NCBI GenBank assembly: GCA_031315995.1
Contig: JALDRG010000002.1
Coordinates: forward strand, 434,001-498,000
Source: Nitrospira sp.
GTDB lineage: Bacteria > Nitrospirota > Nitrospiria > Nitrospirales > Nitrospiraceae
Direction of reading: 5' to 3'
Length of the DNA stretch: 64,000 nt
Under the pieces are notes generated by a model, which was not told the origin of the DNA, did not search any database, and saw nothing but the letters and a program-made list of their open reading frames with translations. How positions within the stretch are numbered: the first letter of the stretch is position 1; the number at the start of each line of letters is the position of its first letter. Shown piece after piece: positions 54,043 to 63,310 of the stretch. The position numbers and the translations under genes were made by a program.

Positions 54043-55389
54043 CTAGAATCGAGTCGCACTTGAAAAATTAAAGTCGTGGATTCGCATGGCCGGCACCAGA
54101 GCCTTGCCGGTTTCCGAGGTCACCGCTTCCGCAGCAGTGGTATAGGCATCCACATGGTTGAACGCCCGCAAGGGGCTCTCGTGGAACCGGAAGTTCCGGA
54201 CGGCCGACGTGATCTCCCCGTTTTCAATCAGGAAGGTCCCATCTCGCGTCATGCCGGTGAGCGTCAGGTCGGACGGATTCACGGGACGGATGTACCAGAA
54301 ATTCGTCACCAGAATGCCCCGCTGTGTCGTGCGAATGAGATCGTCCACCCGCGTCCCAATGGGCCGTTCACCCGATAAATACGGCGACTCCAGCGTCGGC
54401 ACTGGATCGATCTGGTGCTCCTGTGCGGTATACCGATCGTGCAACAATTGGGTCAACACACCCGCCTCGATCCAACCGGATTCGATCACCGGAAGTCCCT
54501 CGCTGGTAAATCCATTTCCGAGAAGATCGGCATGCGTCGGCTGGTTCAAGAGGGACAGCCGTCGGTCGAGAATTCGCGTATTGAGCGTTCCGCTGAACGG
54601 GCTGGTCCCCTTGTAGAATGATTTCGCGTCCAACATCCAGATCATCCAACTCAACAGTCCGGCGACGGCAGGCGGCTCCAAAATGACCGTATACCGGCCC
54701 GGTGGCAACTCCCGCGGTTCGTCCGCCCCTCGCTTGGCTTTGATGATGGCCGCAAGCGTGCGCTCCTGCACATGCAGACGATCGATAGATCGATGCGCCG
54801 CCGCCGACCAACCGGTGGCGTCACCGGCCTGCACCGTCAGGCTGAACCGTGCCTCCGTGCGTTCCTCATAGGCCCGCAGACCTGTATCGGCGGCCAGTCC
54901 CACCCTCGCCACGCTGGATGACACCGTGCCGGCCGCGTCCAAATTTTCCATCTTGCATTGGCCGATGGCTTCCCGCGCATAGTCGAGCCGACGCGTGGGA
55001 CCGCCCGCGCTCGTTTCGGGACGGGACGTCGCCAGCGACAGGTAGGTTTGCGGGCCAAGAGGCGGGAGATACTCAGGATCGTCAGGCGAGATACGGGCGA
55101 TACATTCGGCCTGCTTGAGCGTTTCTCGCACCGCTCCGGCGGTCAAGTCCGTCGTGCTCGCCGTGCCATGTTGTCGCCCGAAGGCCACGGTGATCGACAG
55201 CGTTCCACGCCGCTGATTCACATTCTGAATGACTTGATTGTTCGCAAAGCGGGTCGTGCCGCCGTGGACGTCGCGCAACGACATGCACGTGTGGTCACCG
55301 GTCGAATGACTCATCACCAGGTCGGCCAGGAATTCGAACTCCTGCCGGCTCGTCAACTTTGGCCACAATGCCGTGATCGAAGAGGTCAT
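54043..55389 (-). CDS. tldE: TldE/PmbA-type metalloprotease subunit
   Basis: A 448-residue protein of the TldD/PmbA family lacking the HExxxH motif, as usual for TldE. It contains TTRFANNQVIQNVNQRRGTLSITVAFGRQHG (as parts: TRFANNQVIQNV, NQRRGTLSITVAFG), SFYKGTSPFSGTLNTRI and SDLTLTGMTRDG. With TldD it makes the heterodimer that opens and trims unfolded peptides, e.g. microcin B17 precursors. The start ATG 55389 overlaps the tldD stop (ATGA). The frame further upstream is a shadow. Confidence 0.93.
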   Translation of the reverse strand: MTSSITALWPKLTSRQEFEFLADLVMSHSTGDHTCMSLRDVHGGTTRFANNQVIQNVNQRRGTLSITVAFGRQHGTASTTDLTAGAVRETLKQAECIARISPDDPEYLPPLGPQTYLSLATSRPETSAGGPTRRLDYAREAIGQCKMENLDAAGTVSSSVARVGLAADTGLRAYEERTEARFSLTVQAGDATGWSAAAHRSIDRLHVQERTLAAIIKAKRGADEPRELPPGRYTVILEPPAVAGLLSWMIWMLDAKSFYKGTSPFSGTLNTRILDRRLSLLNQPTHADLLGNGFTSEGLPVIESGWIEAGVLTQLLHDRYTAQEHQIDPVPTLESPYLSGERPIGTRVDDLIRTTQRGILVTNFWYIRPVNPSDLTLTGMTRDGTFLIENGEITSAVRNFRFHESPLRAFNHVDAYTTAAEAVTSETGKALVPAMRIHDFNFSSATRF

Positions 55390-56849
55390 TCGTCGGCCTT
55401 CACATCTCCGGCAATGACGTCCACGCGTCTGAACCGGGCATGGGAGGCGGCATGGGTCATCCAGCCTGATTGGCCCGGTTGGCCTTTGCCGCAGGTAATG
55501 AATCCATACCGTCGGCGATGGCTGCGATCGGCGACCCCGTCGCACCGACCCCAAAACTCCGGGGTGATGCCATGATAGATCACGTCCCGCAACATGTGCG
55601 TCCGCCGACCGTTTTCGATCAGCCAAAACGCATCGCCCCCGAACTGAAAATTGTACCGGCGTTGGTCGATGCTGTAGGAGCCGTGCCCTTCGATGTAGAT
55701 ACCCCGTTTCACATCGGCCAGGAGCTCGTCGAGCGTCGACGTGCCCGGCTCGAGACCGATGTTCGCAATACGCACCATGGGCACAGTCCCCCAACTATCA
55801 GCCCGGTTCGACCCGCGCGAGTGCTCCTCATTGATTTTCGAAGCGACTTCGCGATTGGTGCAATAGCCGACAAACAGGCCCTCTCGCACGATGTCCCACT
55901 TCTGGCAACGCACCCCGTCATCATCATACCCGGTCGCCGCCAGCGTTTCCGGTTCGGTGTTGTCGGCCACCAGGTTCACGTAGGGCGAGCCATAGCGATA
56001 GGTCCCGCGTTTCTCCGGCGTCAGAAAACTCGTCCCCGCGTAGTTCGCTTCATAGCCGAGCGCGCGGTCTAATTCGCTCGGATGCCCGCAGGACTCGTGC
56101 ATGGTCAATGAGAGATGCTCCGGATCGAGCACCAGGTCGTATCGCCCGGCCTCGACCACCGGCGCCCGCACCTTCTCCACCGCCTGTTCGGCGATCCGCA
56201 TCGCTTCACGGGCAAAGTCGGTGTCACGGATCAATTCATACCCCATACGCAAATGCGGCGTGTTGAAGGAGCGACTGGCAAACCGCCCGCCATGGACGGC
56301 CGTCGCCGTGCAATCGCCGTGCATCGCCAGTAAGGTGAACTCCAGATGAGACCCTTCGGTGGAGACGAAGAGTTTTCGGTCGCGTTGGGCCCAGAGACTC
56401 GCATGGCTTCTGACGACACCCGGATGGCGCTGGATCACCTCCATCGTCTCCATCAGCAGGGAAGTTTGTTCTTCGAGGGGGACCGCAAAGGGGTCCAGAC
56501 GACAGGGCGTGACGACGCGATTGTGATGCACCGGCTCAGGCGCCAAATGCACCTTGGTGATGGCGAGAGAGGCCGAACCTTTTGCGATTTCCACGGCGAG
56601 ATCCGCGACACGAGGAATCTCCTCAATGGAGATAATGGAGCTGGCCGCAAATCCCCAGGCGCCACGATGCAACACTCGAACGCCGAATCCTCGATCAGTC
56701 GTCTCGCGAACGTGGGCAATACGCCGGTCTTCCCCATCGATCGTTCGGATCGTCGTATCGAGCAGCCGGATATCCGCATACTCGGCCCCGGCCGCGCGCG
56801 CCCGAGACAACGCCAGTTCAGCCAACTCGTCCCACAGCGGTCCACTCAT
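55386..56849 (-). CDS. tldD: TldD-type zinc metalloprotease subunit
   Basis: A 487-residue protein with the catalytic zinc motif HESCGH (His251, Glu252, His256) in LTMHESCGHPSELDRALG. Other family segments are SFLTPEKRGTYRYGSPYVN (given here in part: PEKRGTYRYGSPYV) and ITCGKGQPGQSG. In E. coli TldD-TldE degrades unfolded peptides and matures microcin B17. The start MSGPLWDELAEL at 56849 follows AAAGAAG. A longer frame to 56948 adds a hydrophobic stretch but overlaps the promoter region. Confidence 0.95.
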   Translation of the reverse strand: MSGPLWDELAELALSRARAAGAEYADIRLLDTTIRTIDGEDRRIAHVRETTDRGFGVRVLHRGAWGFAASSIISIEEIPRVADLAVEIAKGSASLAITKVHLAPEPVHHNRVVTPCRLDPFAVPLEEQTSLLMETMEVIQRHPGVVRSHASLWAQRDRKLFVSTEGSHLEFTLLAMHGDCTATAVHGGRFASRSFNTPHLRMGYELIRDTDFAREAMRIAEQAVEKVRAPVVEAGRYDLVLDPEHLSLTMHESCGHPSELDRALGYEANYAGTSFLTPEKRGTYRYGSPYVNLVADNTEPETLAATGYDDDGVRCQKWDIVREGLFVGYCTNREVASKINEEHSRGSNRADSWGTVPMVRIANIGLEPGTSTLDELLADVKRGIYIEGHGSYSIDQRRYNFQFGGDAFWLIENGRRTHMLRDVIYHGITPEFWGRCDGVADRSHRRRYGFITCGKGQPGQSGWMTHAASHARFRRVDVIAGDVKADE

Positions 56850-56964
56850 AGCAGCTTCTTTCGTTGCGGAGAAACGCACAGAAAGTCTTCTGCAGTATAG
56901 CAAGATCGCAAGGAGCGATTCCTGCCTTTTCATCGACTGGCCGTTCACCTATGATAAGCGCCCT

Positions 56965-57279
56965 ATGGGCTCCATCGAGCAGACACCTCGGCAGCGAATC
57001 ATCGCGCTGTTGACCGGCACGTTGTTGTCTTCACACCAACTAGCTCAACTGCTCGGCATGCCGGAGCGACACGTGGAAGACCATTTGACGCACATCGTGA
57101 AAACCCTCGCTCGCGACCCGACGCGAACATTTCTATTGGAACCGTCCGACTGTCAGGATTGCGCCTATGCATTTCGCGACCGAACCAGACTCACCCGCCC
57201 CAGCCGCTGCCCGCGTTGCCGGAGCGAAGCGATTACCTCGCCTCGTTATGGCATACGCGACACAGATGCCGGGGCATGA
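56965..57279 (+). CDS. HTH and zinc-ribbon transcriptional regulator (COG3357-like)
   Basis: A 104-residue protein with an N-terminal winged-HTH-like segment (SSHQLAQLLGMPERHVEDHLTHI) and a C-terminal zinc ribbon (CQDC and CPRCRSE). The combination fits the predicted COG3357-type regulators. Starts at ATG 56965, divergent from tldD with a 115-base gap. It may regulate tldD-tldE or the SulP gene, though neither is shown. Confidence 0.85.
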   Translation: MGSIEQTPRQRIIALLTGTLLSSHQLAQLLGMPERHVEDHLTHIVKTLARDPTRTFLLEPSDCQDCAYAFRDRTRLTRPSRCPRCRSEAITSPRYGIRDTDAGA

Positions 57280-57401
57280 GGGCTCTTCCGCGCGGCAGCC
57301 GTCAAGACCGGTGCTGCAGGAACTCGCATTCCGTTAGGGAGTCTCGCTGCCGTTTGATAGGGTAGGCTCCGGGCGGTACTCGATGTCTCGTGTCTTTCCT
57401 T

Positions 57402-58979
57402 ATGACGTGGCCTAACTCATCGTTCGCTCGTCCCCGTCTCGCAGACCTGAAACATGATCTGCTCGCCTCGGTGGTCGTGGTGCTTGTCGCGTTGCCGCTC
57501 TGCATGGGCATCGCCGTGGCATCCGGTGTCCCACCAGGCGAAGGCATTGTCACGGGCATCATCGGGGGACTGGTGGTCGGCCTCCTCGCGGGCTGCCCGC
57601 TGCAGGTCAGCGGTCCGGCCGCCGGCTTGACGGTCGTGGTCTGGGAACTCGTCCAGATCCATGGACGCGACCACCTCGGTATCATCATTCTCCTGGCCGG
57701 CGTCATCCAAATCCTCGCCGCCTGGCTGAAGGTAGGTCACTGGTTCCGGGCCGTCTCCCCGGCCGTGATTCACGGCATGCTGGCCGGTATCGGACTGCTT
57801 CTCCTCGCCAGCCAATTCCACATCATGATCGACGAGGTTCCGCAAAGCGCCGGCCTCGCCAACCTCTCGACCATTCCGGCCGCCATCTCGAAAAGTTTGC
57901 TTACCAGCAACGACGCGAACACCAGCCATCACGAAGCGGCCTGGATCGGACTGTTGACGATCACGACGATCGTCTTGTGGACGAAGTTCGCGCCGCCCTC
58001 CCTCGGATTGATCCCCGCGATGCTGATGGGGGTGACGATGGCGACCGTCGTCGTCGCGCTGTACGATCTGCCGGTCAGTCATGTCTCGGTCCGCGATAAC
58101 CTCTTGTGGGTCATCACCCTGCCGCAGGCCGACGACCTCGCGCACCTCTTCGACACCTCGACCTGGGCCAAAGCGCTGGGCCTCGCCTTTATCGCCAGCG
58201 TGGAGACACTGCTGTCCGCGACCGCCGTAGACCAACTCCATAGCGGCCCGCGTACCCGTTATAACCGTGAACTCTTCGCTCACGGGGTCGGCAACAGTCT
58301 CTGCGGTCTCGTCGGGGTGCTGCCCATGACCGGTGTCATCGTCCGGAGCGCGGCCAATGTGCAGGCAGGCGGCAGAACCCGTATGGCCACGGTATTTCAC
58401 GGCCTGTGGCTTCTGTTGTTCGTGTCGCTGCTGCCGTTCGTGCTCCGGCTCATTCCAACGGCCAGCCTGGGCGCCGTTCTGGTCTATACGGGATACAAAC
58501 TCATGAACCTGCAGGCCATCAAGGAACTCAGGCCGCATGGACTCAGCGAGATCGCCATCTACCTGGCGACCATGGCGACTATCGTGACGACCAATCTCCT
58601 GATCGGCGTGCTCTTGGGGTTGGGCCTAGCCGTGGGCAAACTGCTCTATCGCACCCAATCCCTGCAGACAGCCTATCTGCACGATCCACAGAGCCGCCAC
58701 CTCACGCTGGACCTCTCGGGAGTCGCGACCTTCCTGAGCCTCCCGCGCCTCGCGGAGGCCCTGGAACGGACGCCGCCGATGGCGGAAGTGTATGTGCGGG
58801 TGGATACCCTGTGGCACATCGACCATGCCTGCTTGAAATTGTTGGAGTCTTGGGAGAAACTGCATGCGGGCACCGGAGGACGGGCCGTGATTCCATGGGA
58901 ACGGCTCCGCAACCTCGCCGATTGTCAGGTCGCCGCCACCGCGCCACGCGACGAACCATCAGAACGGAAGACCACATGA
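57402..58979 (+). CDS. SulP-family anion transporter
   Basis: A 525-residue membrane protein with about 11-12 membrane helices. Family segments are LVALPLCMGIAVASGVPPGEG near the N-terminus (parts: LVALPLCMGIAV, ASGVPPGEG), VSGPAAGLTVVVWE, and SATAVDQLHSGPRTRYNREL. A short STAS-like domain (about 430-510) is the C-terminal cytoplasmic part. Homologues move sulfate, bicarbonate or other anions; in autotrophs BicA-like members import bicarbonate. The substrate is unknown. Its stop overlaps the start of a small lipoprotein gene. Confidence 0.92.
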   Translation: MTWPNSSFARPRLADLKHDLLASVVVVLVALPLCMGIAVASGVPPGEGIVTGIIGGLVVGLLAGCPLQVSGPAAGLTVVVWELVQIHGRDHLGIIILLAGVIQILAAWLKVGHWFRAVSPAVIHGMLAGIGLLLLASQFHIMIDEVPQSAGLANLSTIPAAISKSLLTSNDANTSHHEAAWIGLLTITTIVLWTKFAPPSLGLIPAMLMGVTMATVVVALYDLPVSHVSVRDNLLWVITLPQADDLAHLFDTSTWAKALGLAFIASVETLLSATAVDQLHSGPRTRYNRELFAHGVGNSLCGLVGVLPMTGVIVRSAANVQAGGRTRMATVFHGLWLLLFVSLLPFVLRLIPTASLGAVLVYTGYKLMNLQAIKELRPHGLSEIAIYLATMATIVTTNLLIGVLLGLGLAVGKLLYRTQSLQTAYLHDPQSRHLTLDLSGVATFLSLPRLAEALERTPPMAEVYVRVDTLWHIDHACLKLLESWEKLHAGTGGRAVIPWERLRNLADCQVAATAPRDEPSERKTT

Positions 58980-59200
58980 CCACGTCGTCCCGGTGGATCA
59001 TCCTCGCACTGCTCGTGACAGGGTCCGGCTGCGGCCCCGATCAGGCCGCGCAGATGCTCGAGACCGCCCAGTTCGAAGAACGCCAAACCAACAACGCCCA
59101 CGCCAAGCAACTCTACGAAGAGATCCTCCGGAATTACCCCGACAGCCCGGCAGCCAAGACCGCGCAGGAACGACTGACCAAGCTCACCGACGCGCCGTAA
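58976..59200 (+). CDS. Small TPR lipoprotein
   Basis: A 74-residue lipoprotein with a signal peptide and lipobox GSGC (Cys near residue 19). The mature chain has one TPR-like helix pair (QTNNAHAKQLYEEILRNYPDSPAAKTAQERL; shown in parts: HAKQLYEEIL, NYPDSPAAKTA). Its ATG overlaps the transporter stop by 4 bases, so it is translationally coupled to the SulP gene. Confidence 0.83.
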   Translation: MTTSSRWIILALLVTGSGCGPDQAAQMLETAQFEERQTNNAHAKQLYEEILRNYPDSPAAKTAQERLTKLTDAP

Positions 59201-59207
59201 ACTCCCG

Positions 59208-60008
59208 CTATGGACGATGTGGAAACCAAGGGATAAACGCATTCGTCGTCCGTCGATATTCCGCATACTCCTCACCGCGGCTCGTCATGGTCTGGGCTTC
59301 AGTCCAGGGAATACCGGTGATCTTCAGCAAGGCCACCCCCATCGCGATCGGACCGATCAGCGTCAGGCCCCAATTGCCCATCGGAATCGCCAGCGCCATC
59401 AGCACATAACTCCACCAGTGCAGCCATTCGAAAAAATAATTGGGATGGCGTGAATAGCGCCAGAGGCCGATCCGGCAGACACGATCCGTATTCCACGGCT
59501 TGCTTCGAAACGCGGCCAATTGCCGATCGGCAATGGCCTCACCGGTCACCGCGACTCCCCACCAGAGAAATCCGATCAAGTCCCAGAAATGAAAGGGCGG
59601 GTGCGGGTTCTGCATTACGACCAACGGAGGCAGCGAGAAGAACGCGATGGCCGCAGCCTGCAGTTGGAAATACCAAAATAGATATGACTGTTCTCGATCG
59701 CCCCATCGACGACGGAGCGCGCGGTACCGTCCGTCTTCCGATTTACTCCATACTCGATCGATGAGCACATGCGTGCCAAGGCGCACGGCATAGATGACGA
59801 CCATCGCCGCCACGAGCACGCGCCGGGCCGGTTCTCCCGAGACCGACGTGGCGTACCATGCCACGACCAGTGCCAGCCCGTAACACCAGCCCACGTCGCC
59901 CACGGCCGCATTACGCCACCGGAGCTGGGCGATCCACAGCAGCACCATGAGGACCGCTGACGCGGCCCAGCCTGTCACTAGGAGGGAAAGAGGATCCGTT
60001 GTCGTCAT
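59208..60008 (-). CDS. DUF1295 membrane protein
   Basis: A 266-residue protein with about six membrane helices, matching DUF1295 (steroid-dehydrogenase/3-oxo-5-alpha-steroid-4-dehydrogenase-like C-terminal family). The segments SYLFWYFQLQAAAIAFFSLP and CRIGLWRYSRHPNYFFEW (conserved RHPNY) are diagnostic. The family resembles isoprenylcysteine methyltransferases in fold; no activity can be assigned. Starts at ATG 60008 or 13 codons upstream. Confidence 0.88.
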   Translation of the reverse strand: MTTTDPLSLLVTGWAASAVLMVLLWIAQLRWRNAAVGDVGWCYGLALVVAWYATSVSGEPARRVLVAAMVVIYAVRLGTHVLIDRVWSKSEDGRYRALRRRWGDREQSYLFWYFQLQAAAIAFFSLPPLVVMQNPHPPFHFWDLIGFLWWGVAVTGEAIADRQLAAFRSKPWNTDRVCRIGLWRYSRHPNYFFEWLHWWSYVLMALAIPMGNWGLTLIGPIAMGVALLKITGIPWTEAQTMTSRGEEYAEYRRTTNAFIPWFPHRP

Positions 60009-60294
60009 ACAATGAGCCGTCGAGATTGAACTGTGAGCGTCCTGCATTCATAGGCAGGGTCGCTGGATTGTATTATGACCTCATCCGCCAACGAACCTAT
60101 GACGGATAGGAATCCCATTCGCACGGCAAACTCTCGGGAACCATCACGGTGCAGGACAGGGAGAGACAGAGGTATGGTGATGATACTGGACTCCGTCAGA
60201 ACCCTGTTGTCCTGCCGCCCAATCGGTCCACGTGTACCGATTGGGTCGGAGGCAAGGTATCATACAATGCGAACATCTCGTGGAGGGACGTGTC

Positions 60295-61113
60295 GTGGGT
60301 GCTGAAGACTTCGTTCGGGTCGCCTCGTACCTGTCCGTGCTGGTCGTGATGGCCACATGGGAGCTGTTGGCGCCCCGCCGGAAGTTGACCGCTTCGAAGC
60401 TCTGCCGATGGGGCGGCAACCTCACGATCGTGATACTGAATACGGTCATCGTCCGGTTGCTTCTGGCGGGAGGCATCGTCGCGGTGGCGGCCATTGCCCA
60501 GGAACGGGGCTTGGGCCTGTTGAATTGGCTGGACTGGCCGGGCTGGATCGAGTTCGGGTTGGCGTTGGTGGCGTTCGATCTGATCATCTATTGGCAGCAT
60601 CAGGCGTTCCATCTGGTCCCGCTCCTGTGGCGCTTTCACATGATGCATCACTCAGATCTGGACCTGGACGTGTCGAGCGGGGTGCGGTTTCATCCGGTGG
60701 AGATCGTCATCTCCCTGATGGTGAAGGGAGCGGCCGTGATTGCGCTGGGAGTTTCCCCCCTGGCGGTCGTGGTCTTCGAGATCGTGCTGAACAGTACGTC
60801 CCTGTTCAACCACAGCAACGTCAGAATGCCCCTGTCCATCGAACCGTTCCTGCGATGGTTCATCGTCACTCCTGACATGCATCGCATCCACCATTCGGTG
60901 GACCCTCGCGAAACCAACAGCAACTATGGATTCAATGTGCCCTGGTGGGATCGGCTGTTCGGAACCTATTGCCCGGAACCGAGGTTGGGACAGACAGGAA
61001 TGACGATCGGCCTCGAACACCTCAGCCCGCCGGTCTGTTTGAATCTGTTCATGATGCTGCGGTTTCCGTTCGTGACAACGATTGGACGCTATGCCGGTCA
61101 CACCCAACCGTGA
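60295..61113 (+). CDS. Sterol-desaturase/fatty-acid-hydroxylase family protein
   Basis: A 272-residue membrane diiron enzyme of the sterol desaturase/fatty acid hydroxylase family. It contains histidine clusters HQAFH, HMMHH, RFHP and HRIHHS, the usual eight-histidine pattern, with about four helices. Such enzymes introduce hydroxyl or double bonds in sterols, hopanoids or fatty acids; the substrate is open. Starts at GTG 60295, preceded by GGAGG eight bases upstream. The longer frame to 60232 is not supported. Confidence 0.89.
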   Translation: MGAEDFVRVASYLSVLVVMATWELLAPRRKLTASKLCRWGGNLTIVILNTVIVRLLLAGGIVAVAAIAQERGLGLLNWLDWPGWIEFGLALVAFDLIIYWQHQAFHLVPLLWRFHMMHHSDLDLDVSSGVRFHPVEIVISLMVKGAAVIALGVSPLAVVVFEIVLNSTSLFNHSNVRMPLSIEPFLRWFIVTPDMHRIHHSVDPRETNSNYGFNVPWWDRLFGTYCPEPRLGQTGMTIGLEHLSPPVCLNLFMMLRFPFVTTIGRYAGHTQP

Positions 61114-61244
61114 GTCCCGAACGTTGATGCAATTGCCAGGCTCCAGAATCGATGCTGTGGTTCTCGGGAGGTATGCCGTTCAATCGGGCGCTTTACCCGA
61201 AAGCCAGGCCATCGGTGCTACAGAATCTCAGGCTGGAGGAGGAT

Positions 61245-61700
61245 ATGGATCCGAACATCGCCTTGTCACACCTCATCCACAAACCAACAGACTCTGCCGC
61301 CAACTTCGCAAAATGGCTGTTTCGTCTTGCCGGCATCTATGGAATGGTTGTGCTGTTGCCGCTCTACTTCCTAGAATTCGGGGCGGGGCTTGGGCTCGGC
61401 GTTCCGGTTCCCTTCCCACACCCGGAGCATTTCTACGGCTTCATCGGCGTGGCGCTGGCTTGGCAGTTCGTCTTCATCGTCATTGCGCAGGATGTTCGCC
61501 GCTACCGGCCATTGATGTTATGCGGCATCGTCGAAAAATTCTTGTTTGGCTTTGCGATGGTCATCCTCTATGTCCAGGGTCGAGTTGGTGCGGACGTGGT
61601 CAGTGTCGGTGGTGTTGATCTGGCCCTCGGCCTGCTCTTCGTGATTGCCTTCCGCGTTACACGAGGGCTGGACACGTCGCTTGAGGTCAATGGCGATTGA
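61245..61700 (+). CDS. Four-helix membrane protein
   Basis: A 151-residue protein with four membrane segments (about residues 20-45, 60-80, 90-108 and 125-142). ATG 61245 follows GGAGGAGG closely, which fixes the start. No family or motif is recognised. It lies between a sterol-desaturase-family gene and a convergent sugar-nucleotide reductase gene. Confidence 0.75.
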   Translation: MDPNIALSHLIHKPTDSAANFAKWLFRLAGIYGMVVLLPLYFLEFGAGLGLGVPVPFPHPEHFYGFIGVALAWQFVFIVIAQDVRRYRPLMLCGIVEKFLFGFAMVILYVQGRVGADVVSVGGVDLALGLLFVIAFRVTRGLDTSLEVNGD

Positions 61701-61775
61701 GCGAAGGTCTGAGTTCTAACCAGGCGCAAGTACGATACTCCAACTCCGGCAGGAAAGCGGGTGAGGACGGGGAGA

Positions 61776-62639
61776 TCATCCCCAGGGATCGTCGCCTGCC
61801 TGTGGGCGAGTCGTCAGCCATTGACGGAATCCGGGCAAGCGGAAAGACAGCATCGCCTGGATCTTATCGCTGCGCATCGACAGGTCGGGAGGACGAGGCG
61901 GGCCATGATAGTCGGCAACCGACCCGGGCTGAATCCATGGGAGGAGTTCCGGATACCGTCCCGCCAACAACACCCCGATTTCCCATCGAGATAATCGTTC
62001 GCTGCCGCCCAAGTGATACAGGCCCCCTCGTGCCTGAGCGGCGAATTCCCACAGGGCGCGCGCCAAGGCGCCGGCTGAAATGGGGCAGCGAAACTCGTCG
62101 GTAAACAGCGTCATCTTCGTGCCTGATACCGCCGTCCGCACCATGTCTTCGACGAAACTTCTGTCTCGGGTCGGCGAGGTGCCGGCTGTCAGACCGATAC
62201 GAATCACCGTATGCGCGGGGTTCTGAAAGACCACCCGCTCGGCCTCCGCCTTTGTTCGCCCGTACACATTCAACGGATTGACCGCATCCGTTTCGACATA
62301 GTGCCCCTTCGACCCGTCGAATACCTGATCACTGGATAAAAACAGGAACGGAATGTCCTGCGCCAAGTCGGCCAAAGACCGAGTCGCGTCAACATTGATC
62401 CGCCTGGCCCGCGCTGGGTCCTGCTCGCAGGCACCGGTTCGACTCAATGCCGCGCAGTGAATGACGAGGCTGGGCTGATACCGCCGCCAGAGTTCTGTGA
62501 GCTGGGGAGAATCGGTCAGGTCCGCCTCGGCCCTTGTGGCTCCGCGCACGTTCCACTGCGGTGCCCAACGAGCGGCAGTTCTCATGAGATACCCACCGAT
62601 CAGGCCGGCGGCTCCTGTAATCAAGACAGTCGGTTTCAT
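61776..62639 (-). CDS. RmlD-type SDR (dTDP-4-dehydrorhamnose reductase-like)
   Basis: A 287-residue extended SDR. The nucleotide-binding motif is TGAAGLIGGYL, and YGRTK supplies the Tyr-Lys catalytic pair with FLFLSSDQVFDG just before it; these match the RmlD family that reduces dTDP-4-dehydrorhamnose. Rhamnose genes do not accompany it, so the substrate may be another sugar nucleotide. Its ATG overlaps the stop of the next upstream gene by 4 bases (ATGA at 62636-62639). Confidence 0.87.
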   Translation of the reverse strand: MKPTVLITGAAGLIGGYLMRTAARWAPQWNVRGATRAEADLTDSPQLTELWRRYQPSLVIHCAALSRTGACEQDPARARRINVDATRSLADLAQDIPFLFLSSDQVFDGSKGHYVETDAVNPLNVYGRTKAEAERVVFQNPAHTVIRIGLTAGTSPTRDRSFVEDMVRTAVSGTKMTLFTDEFRCPISAGALARALWEFAAQARGGLYHLGGSERLSRWEIGVLLAGRYPELLPWIQPGSVADYHGPPRPPDLSMRSDKIQAMLSFRLPGFRQWLTTRPQAGDDPWG

Positions 62640-63310
62640 TGGTGACTTCGGGCGAGACGCCGGATCTCCGGCACCTCAATCATCCGCGTTCTCTCCGGCG
62701 GGTGTTCGATGGACCAGACTATGGTGGCGAGCATGTTACTGATCGTGACCAAACCCAGTCTCATTGCCGCTTCACGCGTGACGGGGATTTGTTCCAATAG
62801 GCGGTAGACCGGCTGTAACACCAGCGGCCACCAATGGCCTGGGCCGAGAATATACCAGGGACGGAGGATGGTGGCGATCACTCCCGCTTGCGCGATGGCC
62901 GCTTCGCAATCGATGCGCACGGCAATGTAGTCCCGCATGATGGGAGCAGGATGCGCCACACTGACATAGACCATATGTCGCACGCCCGCTTCGCGGGCTG
63001 CACGGATCGCCGCCATGGCCGAAGGCCCGTCGATGGCACGGAACTGCGGGCCTTTCCAGGGAGCAGGTTTCGGCACACCCACCAATTGCACGAGGGTATC
63101 GGCGCCTCGCACCTGCTCGACGAACGTGCCGCTCTCCAACGGATTACCGACGACGACCCCACACCCCGATGGAACAGACCCGGCGGAGGCCGTGCGGGTC
63201 AACGCAGTGACATGGTGCCCGCGCGCGAGCAACCGCGGAATGAGCCGCGCGCCGAGATAGCCGGTTGCGCCGGTCACAAACACACGCCGGGTTTTGATGG
63301 GCGTCGTCAT
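62636..63310 (-). CDS. NAD(P)-binding NmrA/SDR-like protein
   Basis: A 224-residue atypical SDR starting at ATG 63310. VFVTGATGYLGARLIPRLLARGHHVTALTR gives the Rossmann start (parts: VTGATGYLGARLIP, LLARGHHVTALTR), followed by ADTLVQLVGVPKPAPW and HMVYVSVAHPAP; the C-terminal half looks like NmrA-type complexes. No catalytic YxxxK is evident, so it may bind NADP as a structural or regulatory role. It overlaps its neighbours on both sides by 4 bases. Confidence 0.85.
   Translation of the reverse strand: MTTPIKTRRVFVTGATGYLGARLIPRLLARGHHVTALTRTASAGSVPSGCGVVVGNPLESGTFVEQVRGADTLVQLVGVPKPAPWKGPQFRAIDGPSAMAAIRAAREAGVRHMVYVSVAHPAPIMRDYIAVRIDCEAAIAQAGVIATILRPWYILGPGHWWPLVLQPVYRLLEQIPVTREAAMRLGLVTISNMLATIVWSIEHPPERTRMIEVPEIRRLARSHQ

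Noticed and set aside
60075..60305. 76-residue plus-strand frame before the sterol-desaturase-family gene
   Set aside because: Arg/Ser-rich sequence with no motif, overlapping the real start by a different frame.
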